The position numbers and the translations under genes are program-made. This document shows, piece by piece, positions 27,905-36,691 of a stretch of 64,000 bases of DNA. Location: NCBI RefSeq assembly GCF_003269065.1, contig NZ_QLTA01000004.1, positions 1 through 64,000 on the forward strand, read 5' to 3'. This DNA is from Paracidovorax anthurii (GTDB taxonomy: Bacteria; Pseudomonadota; Gammaproteobacteria; Burkholderiales; Burkholderiaceae_C). The stretch's first letter is position 1, and every line of letters starts with the position of its first letter. The notes under the pieces are model-generated. The model saw only the letters and a program-made list of their open reading frames with translations. It searched no databases and was not told where the DNA came from.

Positions 27905-29380
27905 TCAGTGGCCCGCGCCGGCCGGGGCCGCGCTGGCGAGGGAGGGGTTGGACGGGGAGGCGATCGCGGCGCCGGGCGATGCGGCGGCGAGCGCGAATTG
28001 CAGGTCGGTGTCCGCGAGCCAGAAGTCGCGCCGCGCCGCCACGGCGTCGGCCACGGCCTGGGTGCTCTGCCGCGCCTCGGCGAGCAGCTCCCAGACGCTG
28101 GCGAGCATGCCGTTGTAGCGCAGCAGGGTCTCGTCCTGGATCAGGCGGCGCAGGGGCACCACGGTGTCCGACTGCTCGCGCGCCAGCTCCCAGGCGGTGC
28201 GGTAGGCGAGCCAGCGCGTGCGCACCTCGGCGCGCGCCTGCAGGGCCGTCTGCTGCAGCAGCGCGGCGTTCTCGCGCACCAGCGCCTGCGCGCGGGCGTT
28301 GGCCGCGCCGCCCGCGTCGAAGAGCGGCAGGGGCAGCTCCAGCTCCCAGCCGCGCTGCACCTCGGCGTGGCCGCCGGTGCCGTTGGTGCCGCGCCCGGTG
28401 GTGGTGTTGCGCTGGTAGCCCAGGCCGATCTCGCCGAACACCTGGCCGGCGCGGGCGAAGCCCTGCTGGTCGGCCACGCGGTCCAGCGCGAGCCGGGCGG
28501 CGCGCACGTCCAGGCGCTCGCGCAGCGCCTGCCGCTCCAGCGCGTCGGCCTCCATCGGCGCGCCGGGCGGATCGGGCAGGCGCGCGGGCAGCGCGATGGC
28601 CGCGGCCTGGGCGCCCCAGAGGCCGAGCGTGAGCGCGAGCGTTTCGCGCGCCGTGGCATCGGCCAGCCGCGCCTGGGCGAGCCGCGCGCGCGCATCGGCC
28701 AGCACGGCCTGCTCGCGCGCCTGCTGCAGCCGGCTCCAGTGGCCGACGCGGGCCATGCGGCGGGCCAGCTCGGCGCCGGCCTCGGCGGCCTCGTGCATGC
28801 GCTCGTGCGCGGCCAGCGTCTCCTGCGCGGCCACGGCGCGCAGCCAGGCGCGCCGCGCGTCGCTGGCCAGCCGCGCGGCATCGGTGGCGGCGGCCAGGGT
28901 GTCCTGCTCGCGTTCGCTGCCCTGCCAGCGGCCGCGCCAGGGCAGGGTGACGAGGTCGATCAGCCCGAAGGTGATCGAGCGCTCGATCTCGCGCTCGTGC
29001 GGTTTGGTGAGTCGGCCGAGCATCAGCACCGGGTTGGCCGGGGTGAGCGCCTGCACGCGCTCCGCGTCCCGCACGCCGAGCCGGGCCAGGCGGGCCTGCA
29101 GGCCGGGATTGCGCAGCAGGGCGATGCGCACGGCCGCATCCTGCGTGAGCGGCGCGGCCAGCCAGCGCGCGACGGCGTCGTCGGCCGCCTGCCGCGCGGC
29201 CGGGTCGGGCGAGGGCAGTTGCGCGCCGTCGGCGCCGGCGGCGCGGCCCTGCAGCGCGGCCTGCACGCCACCGCGCAGGCCGTCGGGCGAGACGCTGGCG
29301 CAGCCCGCGAGCAGCAGGGCGGTGGCGGCGAGGGCGCAGCGGCGCAGGGCGGTGGGCGGCTTCGGGGTCGTGCGGGTCAT
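27905..29380 (-). CDS. TolC-family outer membrane lipoprotein
   Basis: 491 residues. A lipoprotein signal with lipobox LLLAGC is followed by two outer-membrane-efflux repeats, long Ala/Arg/Glu-rich helices that form the periplasmic tunnel of TolC proteins. No inner membrane pump or adaptor gene is adjacent, so it may work with a pump encoded elsewhere or act with the copper oxidase. It overlaps the upstream His-rich gene by 4 bases (ATGA). Confidence 0.87.
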   Translation of the reverse strand: MTRTTPKPPTALRRCALAATALLLAGCASVSPDGLRGGVQAALQGRAAGADGAQLPSPDPAARQAADDAVARWLAAPLTQDAAVRIALLRNPGLQARLARLGVRDAERVQALTPANPVLMLGRLTKPHEREIERSITFGLIDLVTLPWRGRWQGSEREQDTLAAATDAARLASDARRAWLRAVAAQETLAAHERMHEAAEAGAELARRMARVGHWSRLQQAREQAVLADARARLAQARLADATARETLALTLGLWGAQAAAIALPARLPDPPGAPMEADALERQALRERLDVRAARLALDRVADQQGFARAGQVFGEIGLGYQRNTTTGRGTNGTGGHAEVQRGWELELPLPLFDAGGAANARAQALVRENAALLQQTALQARAEVRTRWLAYRTAWELAREQSDTVVPLRRLIQDETLLRYNGMLASVWELLAEARQSTQAVADAVAARRDFWLADTDLQFALAAASPGAAIASPSNPSLASAAPAGAGH

Positions 29381-29781
29381 GGCTGGTGCCCTCCGTGCGG
29401 ATCGGGGGCGCTGTCCAGGGCGGTGCCGTGGCTGGCATGGCCGGCATGGCCCTGATGAGCGCCGTGGCTGCCATGGCCGCCCAGGCGCGGCGCGGATGGC
29501 TGTTCGGCCGGGGTGTCAGGGGCGGCGCCGGCGTGTCCGTGCGGGGCCGCGTCCAAGGCTGCGTGGGCGGCGCGCCAGTCCACGGGAGGGCCCTCGGCGG
29601 GCCAGGCGGGCAGCGCCGCATGGCGCGGCGCGGGGCTGGGCGCATCCGCCCGGGCGGCATCGGGCGCGGGCTGCTGCGCCAGCGCCGGGAGGGGCGCCAG
29701 CAGCGCGGCGGCGAACGGGAGAGTGGCGGCGAAAGAAAAAAGGGAACGTAAGGAACGGGCTGGGGGCCACGGCGTGCGCAT
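29377..29781 (-). CDS. Small exported His-rich protein of the copper cluster
   Basis: 134 residues from ATG at 29781, with GGAGAT 6 bases upstream. The signal peptide ends in PLPALAQQ. The mature part is Pro/Ala-rich and ends in His/Gly clusters (HGSHGAHQGHAGHASHG, then HGGHQ), likely copper ligands. No family name is recognised. It is translationally coupled to the TolC-like gene, so it is probably a periplasmic copper-binding component. Confidence 0.75.
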   Translation of the reverse strand: MRTPWPPARSLRSLFSFAATLPFAAALLAPLPALAQQPAPDAARADAPSPAPRHAALPAWPAEGPPVDWRAAHAALDAAPHGHAGAAPDTPAEQPSAPRLGGHGSHGAHQGHAGHASHGTALDSAPDPHGGHQP

Positions 29782-29881
29782 GGTGGCATCTCCTGGTCTC
29801 GGGGAACGGAACGCGGCCGCGGGCGCGCGCCGCCTGCAAGGGGCGGCTCGGCCGGCGCGGACGCACTTCGGGCGTCGAGGC

Positions 29882-30313
29882 TCAGGCGATGGGGGGCTTG
29901 GTGGCCCGCGCGGGCAGCGCGCTCGCGAAGCGGGTGGCGGCCAGGGCCCGGGGGCCGCCGCCGTGGGGGGGGGCGCCGATGGCGGCCGGGGGTGGGGTGA
30001 TGACCGCGGTGTGGCAGATCTCGCAGTCGGCGCAGGCCGCGTGCGGCGCGTGGGCCGTGTGGGTATCGCAGTCCGGCGCGGAGAGCGCGCCGCCGGCCGT
30101 GTGGCAGGCGGGCAGGCCCGCTCCGGCATCGGTATCGGCATGGTGGCCGCCATGCCCTTCGCCGTGGTGCGCCTGTGCGGCGGCGCCGTGCGCCGGGGCG
30201 GCCGGCTGCCCGTGCGCCATGCCCACGGCCATCTGCGTCGCCATGGCCGGGCCCACGAGGCCGCGCAGGGCCACGAGCACGATCAGGGCAAGGAAGACGA
30301 CGGAGCGGCGCAT
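29882..30313 (-). CDS. Small exported His/Cys-rich protein
   Basis: 143 residues. An N-terminal hydrophobic signal (MRRSVVFLALIVLVALRGLV) is followed by a His-rich part (HHGEGHGGHH) and a Cys cluster CADCEICHTAV, which looks like a DUF2946/CopL-type metal-binding segment. ATG at 30313 is preferred to a TTG at 30322. It is first in the copper-related run on this strand. The direct role is unproven. Confidence 0.7.
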   Translation of the reverse strand: MRRSVVFLALIVLVALRGLVGPAMATQMAVGMAHGQPAAPAHGAAAQAHHGEGHGGHHADTDAGAGLPACHTAGGALSAPDCDTHTAHAPHAACADCEICHTAVITPPPAAIGAPPHGGGPRALAATRFASALPARATKPPIA

Positions 30314-30380
30314 GGGCGGCAATGATACGGGGGGAGCGTCTTGACCTTTCGCGGCGGCGGGGCGATGCGGCCCCGCCGGC

Positions 30381-31010
30381 TCAAACGGCCATGTACCGCC
30401 CGGGCCGGTGGTTCATCGCCAGCACGAGGTTGAGCACCACCGCGCCCACGATGGACCACAGCACGCGCCCGGGCTCCACGGTGAACAGCGCGAGCAGCAC
30501 GATGGCGCAGTCCACGCCCATCTGCACCTTGCCCGCGCGCCAGCCGTGGCGGTCCTGCAGGTACAGCGCCAGGATGCCCACGCCGCCCAGGCTGCAGCGG
30601 TGGCGGAACAGCACCAGGAAGCCGGTGCCGGTGATGATCCCGCCCGCCACGGCCGCGTAGAGCGGCTGCAGCGCCGAGAGCTGCAGGAAGCGCGACTGCG
30701 CCTCGGTCAGCACCGACAGCAGCAGCACCGCCGCGAAGGTCTTGAGCGTGAAGGCCCGGCCCATCCTGCGCCACGCCAGCCAGTAGAAGGGCAGGTTCAG
30801 CAGGAAGAACCACTTGCCGAAGCCCGTGCCCGTGGCGTAGTGCAGCAGGAAGGCCAGCCCCGCCGTGCCGCCCGTGAGCAGCCCGGCGCTGGTGAAGAAG
30901 GCCACGCCGATCGAGATCAGCAGCACGCCCGAGAAGAGGGCCAGGGTGTCTTCGGTGGCGGTGTGCGGAACCATGGGCGGTGCGGGCGGTGGGCTGAGGG
31001 TCTGGCTCAT
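30381..31010 (-). CDS. YitT-family membrane protein
   Basis: 209 residues with five or six hydrophobic helices. The conserved blocks are GVAFFTSAGLLTGGTAGLAF, the Asn-Pro motif LLNLPFYWLAW and SLGGVGILALYLQDR, typical of YitT-type (DUF161) proteins without the C-terminal DUF2179 domain. The transport or other function of this family is not settled. It stands alone, with copy B of the short AT-rich repeat upstream. Confidence 0.85.
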   Translation of the reverse strand: MSQTLSPPPAPPMVPHTATEDTLALFSGVLLISIGVAFFTSAGLLTGGTAGLAFLLHYATGTGFGKWFFLLNLPFYWLAWRRMGRAFTLKTFAAVLLLSVLTEAQSRFLQLSALQPLYAAVAGGIITGTGFLVLFRHRCSLGGVGILALYLQDRHGWRAGKVQMGVDCAIVLLALFTVEPGRVLWSIVGAVVLNLVLAMNHRPGRYMAV

Positions 31011-31146
31011 GGCAGGGTGGAGACAAGGGGTGGCAGGGACGGGCGCGGCGCCAGGCGCGCAGCCCGCGATTGCACCATGCAGGCCCCGGAGGGGGATTGT
31101 GGTGCATCAAGCCGGCTCCGGCATGCGGGAGTGCGATGCTCTGCTT

Positions 31147-31183
31147 TTGATAGCGAACTACGTAGAAAATACGCCGACATGGA
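31147..31183 (+). repeat. Dispersed AT-rich repeat, copy B
   Basis: Reads TTGATAGCGAACTACGTAGA followed by AAATACGCCGACATGGA. It is near-identical in register with the minus-strand reading of copies at 4675-4711 and 26416-26451. Confidence 0.7.
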
Positions 31184-31312
31184 CCGGATTTTAGGGTAAG
31201 CCCTGATCTCTGGGCGTGGGCGGAGGCGGTTTCCGGGGCGCGGCATGCCCCGGGGCCCTGCAAGACCCGCGCCAGCCGCGCGGGGCGGGCAGGGCGGGCA
31301 GGGCGGGTGGCG

Positions 31313-33415
31313 TCAGCGCTTCGCGCCGCCCTGGGCCCCGCGCAGCATGCGCAGCCCGTTGGCCACCACCAGCAGGCTGGCGCCCATGTCGGCGAACACG
31401 GCCATCCACATCGTGGCCTGCCCGAACAGCGCGAGGACGAAGAACACCGACTTGATGCCCAGCGCCAGCGCGATGTTCTGCCACAGCACGGCGTGCGTGC
31501 GGCGCGAGAGGCGCACCGTCTCGGCCACGCGGCGCAGGTCGTCGTTCATGATGACCACGTCGGCGGTCTCCATCGCCACGTCGGTGCCGGCCGCGCCCAT
31601 GGCGAAGCCGATGTCGGCCTTGGCGAGCGCGGGCGCATCGTTGATGCCGTCGCCCGCCATGGCCGTCATGCCGTGCTTTTGCTGCAGCGCGGCGATGGCC
31701 GAGAGCTTCTGCTCGGGCAGCAGGCCGGCCTGCACCTCGTCGATGCCGGCCTCGCGCGCGGCGGCCTGCGCGGCGGCGGCATGGTCGCCGGTCAGCATCA
31801 CGGGGGTGATGCCCAGTGCGCGCAGGTCGGCCACGGCCTCGGCGGCCTGGGGGCGCAGTGTGTCGGCCACGGCGAAGAGCGCGTGCACGGCCTCGCCGTT
31901 GCCCAGCAGCGTCACGCTGCGGCCCTGGGCCTCGTGGGCGCTGGCGGCGGCCTCCACCGCGTCGGTCCACAGGCCGCGCTCCTGCGCGAGGCGGCGGTTG
32001 CCCAGGAACCAGGGGGCGCCGTTCACGCGCGCTTCCACGCCGCGGCCGGGCAGGGCGGCGAAGTCCTGCACGACGGGCAGGTCCGTCGGGGCATCGCCGA
32101 GGCCGGCCGCGATGGCCTTGGAGACGGGGTGGTCCGAGCGGCCCGCGAGCGCCGCCGCCACGTCGGGCGCGCCGTCGCCGCCGAAGCGCTCGCGGCCCAC
32201 CAGCACCGGGCGGCCGGCCGTCACCGTGCCCGTCTTGTCGAAGGCCACGGCGCGCACGCCGCGCGCCAGCTCCAGCCAGTTGCCGCCCTTGATGAGGATG
32301 CCGCGCCGCGCGCCGGCCGCCAGGCCGCTCACCACCGTCACCGGCGTGGCGATGACCAGGGCGCAGGGGCAGGCGATCACCAGCAGCACCAGCGCGCGGT
32401 AGATGGCGTCCAGCCACGCCCAGCCGAGCAGCAGCGGGGCGCCCACGGCCACGGCGGCTGCGACCACGAAGACGGCGGGCGTATAGATGGCGGCGAAGCG
32501 GTCCACGAAGCGCTGCATGGGTGCGCGCGCGCCCTGGGCCTCCTCCACCGCCCGGATGATGCGGTCCAGCGTGGTGTGGCCGGCGGCGGCGGTCACGCGC
32601 AGCTGCAGCTCGGACTGGGCGTTGAGCGTGCCCGCGTAGAGGCTGTCGCCGGGGGCCTTGTCCACGGCCAGGCTCTCGCCCGTCACGCTGGATTCGTCCA
32701 CCGCGCCGCGGCCCTCCAGCACCACGCCGTCCAGCGGCACGCGCGCGCCGGGGCGCAGGCGCAGCACGGCGCCCACCGGCACCTCTGCCGCGGGCACCGT
32801 GCGCCAGCGGCCGTCCTCGCCGCGCAGCTCGGCCTGGTCGGGGCTCAGCGCCAGCAGCGCGCCGATGGCGTCGCGCGCGCGGCCCACGGCGCGGTCCTCG
32901 ATGCGCTCGGCCAGCGCATAGAGCGCCATCACCATGGCCGCCTCGGGCCACTGCCCGATCAGGAAGGCGCCGGTCACGGCCACGGACATCAGCGCGGTGA
33001 TGCCGAGCTGGCCGCGCATCAGCGCGCGCAGGCCGCTGCGGTACACGCCCAGCCCGGCCAGCAGGATCGCCACCGCCGCCAGGGCCATGCCGCCGATCTC
33101 CCAGGGCAGGGTGGCGGGTGCCAGCAGGTCCAGCAGCTCCGCGCCGAAGGCGGCCGCCAGCGAGGCGCCGAGCCGCCCCCAGCCGGGCAGCACGCCGTGG
33201 TCATGGTCGTGGCCGTGGCTGTCGCCACCGGCGGCGGCGCGCGGCGCGCCGGCGCGGTCGGAACCATGGTCGTGGTCGTGATCGTGGCTGGTGGAGGGGG
33301 CTTCGGTGCGCGCGGCGCCGGGTTCGGGGGCGCAGCTTCCCGCGCCGCAGCCGCACGCGACATCGATGCGCGGGCGGTTCGCCGGGATGGGGTTCGTGGA
33401 GGCAGGCTGTGCCAT
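31313..33415 (-). CDS. cadA: Heavy-metal P-type ATPase (Cd/Zn/Pb exporter, ZntA/CadA type)
   Basis: 700 residues from ATG at 33415 (AAGGA upstream). The transmembrane metal site is ACPCAL (near 350), the phosphorylation motif DKTGT (near 391), the P1B HP motif SDHPVSK, and the hinge GDGINDAPALA. The late helix has the Asp of DMGASLLVV, marking the Zn/Cd/Pb subgroup. The N-terminus has no full HMA domain, only a Cys cluster (CGCGAGSC) and His/Asp repeats (HDHDHDHG). It exports divalent metals across the inner membrane. The divergent MerR-type regulator and promoter dyad at 33474-33504 indicate metal induction. Confidence 0.92.
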   Translation of the reverse strand: MAQPASTNPIPANRPRIDVACGCGAGSCAPEPGAARTEAPSTSHDHDHDHGSDRAGAPRAAAGGDSHGHDHDHGVLPGWGRLGASLAAAFGAELLDLLAPATLPWEIGGMALAAVAILLAGLGVYRSGLRALMRGQLGITALMSVAVTGAFLIGQWPEAAMVMALYALAERIEDRAVGRARDAIGALLALSPDQAELRGEDGRWRTVPAAEVPVGAVLRLRPGARVPLDGVVLEGRGAVDESSVTGESLAVDKAPGDSLYAGTLNAQSELQLRVTAAAGHTTLDRIIRAVEEAQGARAPMQRFVDRFAAIYTPAVFVVAAAVAVGAPLLLGWAWLDAIYRALVLLVIACPCALVIATPVTVVSGLAAGARRGILIKGGNWLELARGVRAVAFDKTGTVTAGRPVLVGRERFGGDGAPDVAAALAGRSDHPVSKAIAAGLGDAPTDLPVVQDFAALPGRGVEARVNGAPWFLGNRRLAQERGLWTDAVEAAASAHEAQGRSVTLLGNGEAVHALFAVADTLRPQAAEAVADLRALGITPVMLTGDHAAAAQAAAREAGIDEVQAGLLPEQKLSAIAALQQKHGMTAMAGDGINDAPALAKADIGFAMGAAGTDVAMETADVVIMNDDLRRVAETVRLSRRTHAVLWQNIALALGIKSVFFVLALFGQATMWMAVFADMGASLLVVANGLRMLRGAQGGAKR

Positions 33416-33473
33416 GGCTTTTTCCTTCGAGATGGGCAATTTCCGACAGACCCCGTGGCGGGGCCGTGCCATG

Positions 33474-33504
33474 ATTGAAAACCTTCAAGCCGCTTCAAGG
33501 TCAA
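33474..33504 (-). promoter_or_regulatory. MerR-type metal-responsive promoter of the ATPase gene
   Basis: On the minus strand TTGACC (-35) and TTCAAT (-10) are 19 bases apart, the long spacing used by MerR-type regulators. Between them lies the imperfect dyad ACCTTGAAGCGGCTTGAAGG plus T. It overlaps the regulator's leader, so the regulator can control both genes. Confidence 0.8.
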
Positions 33505-33507
33505 GCC

Positions 33508-33972
33508 GTGTCCGCCGCAAGCCCCTACCACCGTATCGGCGATGCCGCCCGCCTCTCGGGCGTGCCCGCCGCCAACATCCGCTATTACGAGAAGGAAGGC
33601 CTGCTGCCCGCCCAGGCGCGCGCCGACAACCGCTACCGCCTCTACAGCGACGACGAGGTCCACCGCCTGCGCTTCATCCGCCTGTGCCGCGCCATGGACA
33701 TGTCGCTCGACGAGGTGCGCACCCTGCTCGCGCTCGGCCAGGGCCCGGGCGCGGCCGCCGACCATGCCGCCTGCGCCACGGTGGACGGGCACCTGCTGCA
33801 CGTGCGCACCCGCCTGCAGGAGCTGCAGGCGCTGGAGGCCCAGCTCATCTCGCTGCGCGGCCGCTGCGACGGCACGGACGGCAGCCGCTGCCACGTGATC
33901 GACGCCCTGCACGCGCGGGCCGACGCCGAGCCCCTGCCGCTGCCCGATCCGCCGCACCGCCGCCACGTGTGA
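33508..33972 (+). CDS. cadR: MerR-family Cd(II)/Pb(II)-responsive regulator (CadR/PbrR-like)
   Basis: 154 residues from GTG at 33508. The helix-turn-helix has IGDAARLSGVPAANIRYYEK, and the dimer helix follows. Metal-binding Cys are found in the spots used by CadR/PbrR (LCRAMD; HAACATVDGH; SRCHV). An in-frame TTG at 33475 would lie inside the operator, so GTG is preferred. It twists the long-spaced divergent promoter to turn on the ATPase gene. Confidence 0.88.
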   Translation: MSAASPYHRIGDAARLSGVPAANIRYYEKEGLLPAQARADNRYRLYSDDEVHRLRFIRLCRAMDMSLDEVRTLLALGQGPGAAADHAACATVDGHLLHVRTRLQELQALEAQLISLRGRCDGTDGSRCHVIDALHARADAEPLPLPDPPHRRHV

Positions 33973-33976
33973 ATCA

Positions 33977-34004
33977 GGAGCATGTTTGCTATTGAATGCA
34001 TAGC
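33977..34004 (+). repeat. Short AT-rich repeat, second type (copy D)
   Basis: Contains TTTGCTATTGAATGCATAGC, an imperfect GCTAT...ATAGC palindrome similar to sequences inside coding regions at 54893-54912 and 60373-60399. Confidence 0.45.
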
Positions 34005-34078
34005 TGAAGAGATAGAGGAATCAACGACGTGGCCCTTGTTTCATGCATGGCGTGCGGATGCGTCACTATGATGGGCGC

Positions 34079-34885
34079 ATGATGGCCGGCCCCCGCCTGC
34101 AGAGCCCCCCCGCGCTCCCCGACCGCCTCTGGCGCGCCGCGCGCGGCTGGGCGGTGGCGTGGTGGCGCATCGTCCACCTGGGCGCGGTGGCGGCGGTGCT
34201 CATGCTCTCGCCCTCCAGCTACGGGCGCGCCACGCGCGCGCGGCTCGCGCGGCACATGTACCTGGACACGGCGCCGATCCTGCCGGGCTTCACCGCGCTG
34301 GTCGCGCTCATCTGCCTGGTCGTCACGCGCATCGTCGTCGTCACCGCCCTGAGCTACGGGCTGTCGCGCTATGCGCTGGAGATGGTCATCCGCGTGCTCG
34401 TGCTGGAACTCATCCCGCTCATGGCCGCGCTCTTCGTGGCCCTGCGCGCCACCATTCCCAACGGCACCCGGCTCGCGCTCATGCGCCAGTCCGGGCACTG
34501 GGAGGCCCTGCGCGCGCGCGGCGCCGACCCGGTGCGCGTGGAACTGCTGCCCCGCGTGGTGGCGGGCATCTACGCCAGCATCACGCTGGCGGCGCTGTCC
34601 TGCGTGGTGGCGCTGGCCATGGCCTACCTGGGCGTGTACGGCCTGAGCGCGGCGGGCGTGTCCGCCTACACCCGCATGTTCGGGCAGGTCTTCACGCCGC
34701 CCGTCACCCTGCTGTTCGTGCTCAAGACGCTGCTCTTCAGCCTGGCGGTGGCGCTCATCCCCATGGCCTCGGGCCTGCATGCGGCGGACCGGGCGGGCGG
34801 GGGCTCCGAACTCGGCGGCCTCGCGCGCATGTTCGCCGTCCTGCTGCTGATCGAGATCGCCTCGCTCCTGGGCAACTACTACTGA
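34079..34885 (+). CDS. MlaE-family lipid ABC transporter permease
   Basis: 268 residues. Several hydrophobic helices and the permease block EMVIRVLVLELIPLMAALFV, then GSELGGLARMF, fit MlaE/YrbE. Such permeases move phospholipids or sterol-like lipids with an MCE protein and an ABC ATPase. The MCE gene follows after 25 bases, but no ATPase gene is present. Start uncertain: ATG at 34079 or 34082 chosen. Confidence 0.8.
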   Translation: MMAGPRLQSPPALPDRLWRAARGWAVAWWRIVHLGAVAAVLMLSPSSYGRATRARLARHMYLDTAPILPGFTALVALICLVVTRIVVVTALSYGLSRYALEMVIRVLVLELIPLMAALFVALRATIPNGTRLALMRQSGHWEALRARGADPVRVELLPRVVAGIYASITLAALSCVVALAMAYLGVYGLSAAGVSAYTRMFGQVFTPPVTLLFVLKTLLFSLAVALIPMASGLHAADRAGGGSELGGLARMFAVLLLIEIASLLGNYY

Positions 34886-34910
34886 CCCGAACCCCATCGG
34901 GCCCCCCGCG

Positions 34911-35927
34911 ATGAACGATTCCCTTCCCCCTCCGCCTCCGCCTCCGCCTCCGCCGGACGCGGCCGACCCGTCCGAGGCGCTGCTGCGCCCCGTGGCCCAC
35001 CTGGAGCGCAAGGCCGCGGCCCTGCTGCTCTTCACGCTGGCGCTCATCGTCGGCTCGGGGCTCTACCTGCTCTATGCGCGCGGCGTGTTCGAGCCCACGC
35101 AGCAGCTCGTGCTCACGGCCGACGACTCCGAAGGCGTGGTCGCGGGCATGGACATGACCTTCTCGGGCTTTCCCATCGGCCGCGTGCGCCGCACCGAGCT
35201 GGCCGAGGACGGCAATGTGCGCATCCTCATCGACGTGCCGCGCAAGGATGCGCACTGGCTGCGCGAATCCAGCGTGTTCACCCTGGTGCGCGGCATCGTG
35301 GGCGGCACCACCATCAAGGCCTACAGCGGCATCCTGACCGACCCGCCCCTGCCGGACGGCGCCGTGCGCCCGGTGCTGCGCGGCGACGCCACGGCCGAGA
35401 TCCCGCAGCTCATGGCCGCCGCGCGCGAGCTGCTCTCCAACCTGCAGGCGCTCACGGCTCAGGACGCCGCCCTGGGCGGCACGCTCGCCAACGTGCGCAC
35501 GCTCACCGAGCGGCTCAATGCCCCGGGCGGGGCGCTCGGCGTGCTCATGGGCAGCGAGGCCGAGGCGAAGAAGATCACCACCACGCTCGACCGTACCAAC
35601 CAGCTCCTCGCGCGCATCGACGGCATGGCCGCGAAGGCCGACCGGCAGGTGTTCGGCGCGGGCGGCGAGGCGGGCCTCGTGGCCGACGTGCGCGCCACCG
35701 TCACCCAGCTCAACGGCCTGCTCGCCGACACCCGCCGCAGCCTCGCCAAGGTGGACGCCGTGCTGGCCGAGGCCCAGGCCATCGGCGCCAACGCCCGCGA
35801 GGCCACCACCGACCTCGGCGCCCTGCGTGCCGACGTGGAAAGCAACCTGCGCAAGGTCGAGAGCCTGGTCAACGAGATCCAGCGCAAATGGCCCTTCGCG
35901 CGCGACACCGACATCCGGCTGCCATGA
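34911..35927 (+). CDS. MlaD-family (MCE domain) protein
   Basis: 338 residues. A proline-run N-terminus is encoded by a CTCCGC-type hexanucleotide repeat (about 34928-34956). One membrane helix follows (LLLFTLALIVGSGLYLLYA), then an MCE domain (LTADDSEGVVAGMDMTFSGF, then RVRRTELAEDGNVRILIDV) and a long periplasmic coiled-coil tail. MCE proteins form hexameric lipid channels across the periplasm. It is part of the MlaE-MlaD-lipoprotein operon, and the downstream lipoprotein gene overlaps it by 4 bases. Confidence 0.88.
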   Translation: MNDSLPPPPPPPPPPDAADPSEALLRPVAHLERKAAALLLFTLALIVGSGLYLLYARGVFEPTQQLVLTADDSEGVVAGMDMTFSGFPIGRVRRTELAEDGNVRILIDVPRKDAHWLRESSVFTLVRGIVGGTTIKAYSGILTDPPLPDGAVRPVLRGDATAEIPQLMAAARELLSNLQALTAQDAALGGTLANVRTLTERLNAPGGALGVLMGSEAEAKKITTTLDRTNQLLARIDGMAAKADRQVFGAGGEAGLVADVRATVTQLNGLLADTRRSLAKVDAVLAEAQAIGANAREATTDLGALRADVESNLRKVESLVNEIQRKWPFARDTDIRLP

Positions 35928-36628
35928 CGCAAGACACACCCTCCCAGGCCCCGCGCCCGGCCCGCTTCCGCCGCATGGCGGGGCTGGCCGCCACGGCCAT
36001 CGCCGCCGCGCTGCTCGCGGGTTGCGCCCGGCAGCCCCCCGTGCCCGACTGGCGCCTGAACGCCCACGACGCCGCCACCCGGGCCACCGAGGCCTACCTG
36101 TCCGGCGCCGACCGCGTGGCCGCCCAGGAATGGAGCCGCGCCCGCGCGGAGGTCGCGCGCACCGCCCGGCCCGACCTGCTCGCGCGCACCGTCCTGCTGG
36201 AATGCGCCGCGCGCGTCGCCAGCCTGGACGCCACCGGGTGCCCGGCCTTCGAGCCGCTGCGCGCGGACGCCGCCGACGCGGAGCGGGCCTATGCGGACTA
36301 CCTGGAAGGCCGCGCCGGGCCTGCGGCGGCGCAGCAGTTGCCGCCGGCGCAGCGCGCGGTCCTGGCGGGCGGCGCCCCGGCCCTGGCGGGGGTGGAAGAC
36401 CCGCTCGCGCGCCTGGTGGCGGCGGGGGCCCTGGTGCGCCGGGGGGGCGGCACGGCCGAGGTGGCCCGGGTGGCGATCGACACCGCATCCGCCCAGGGCT
36501 GGCGCCGCCCGCTCATGGCGTGGCTGCTGCATGCCTCGGCGCTGGCGGCCGGGCGGGGCGATACGGTGGAGGCCGAGGCGCTACGGCGGCGCCTGGCGGT
36601 GCTGGAACGTGGAGGAGAGCCCCGCTGA
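35924..36628 (+). CDS. Hypothetical lipoprotein of the Mla-type operon
   Basis: 234 residues from ATG at 35924, overlapping the MCE gene stop (ATGA). It has a lipobox (ALLAGC) and an Ala/Arg-rich helical mature part with no known motif. By position it could be the outer-membrane partner of the MCE complex, but it does not look like the usual ABC-type auxiliary lipoprotein, so the role is a guess. Confidence 0.7.
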   Translation: MTQDTPSQAPRPARFRRMAGLAATAIAAALLAGCARQPPVPDWRLNAHDAATRATEAYLSGADRVAAQEWSRARAEVARTARPDLLARTVLLECAARVASLDATGCPAFEPLRADAADAERAYADYLEGRAGPAAAQQLPPAQRAVLAGGAPALAGVEDPLARLVAAGALVRRGGGTAEVARVAIDTASAQGWRRPLMAWLLHASALAAGRGDTVEAEALRRRLAVLERGGEPR

Positions 36629-36691
36629 TCCGGGGGCGAGGCGTTGTCGGGGCCTGCCGGTTTCGGGGCGGAAGGCCCCGGCGGACGGTGA

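Noticed and set aside
26436-29455. Long plus-strand frames over the copper cluster
   Set aside because: Antisense of GC-rich oxidase and TolC genes; no conserved motif.
33475-33507. Longer start of the MerR-type regulator at TTG 33475
   Set aside because: It would put the coding sequence through the operator; GTG 33508 gives the usual N-terminus.
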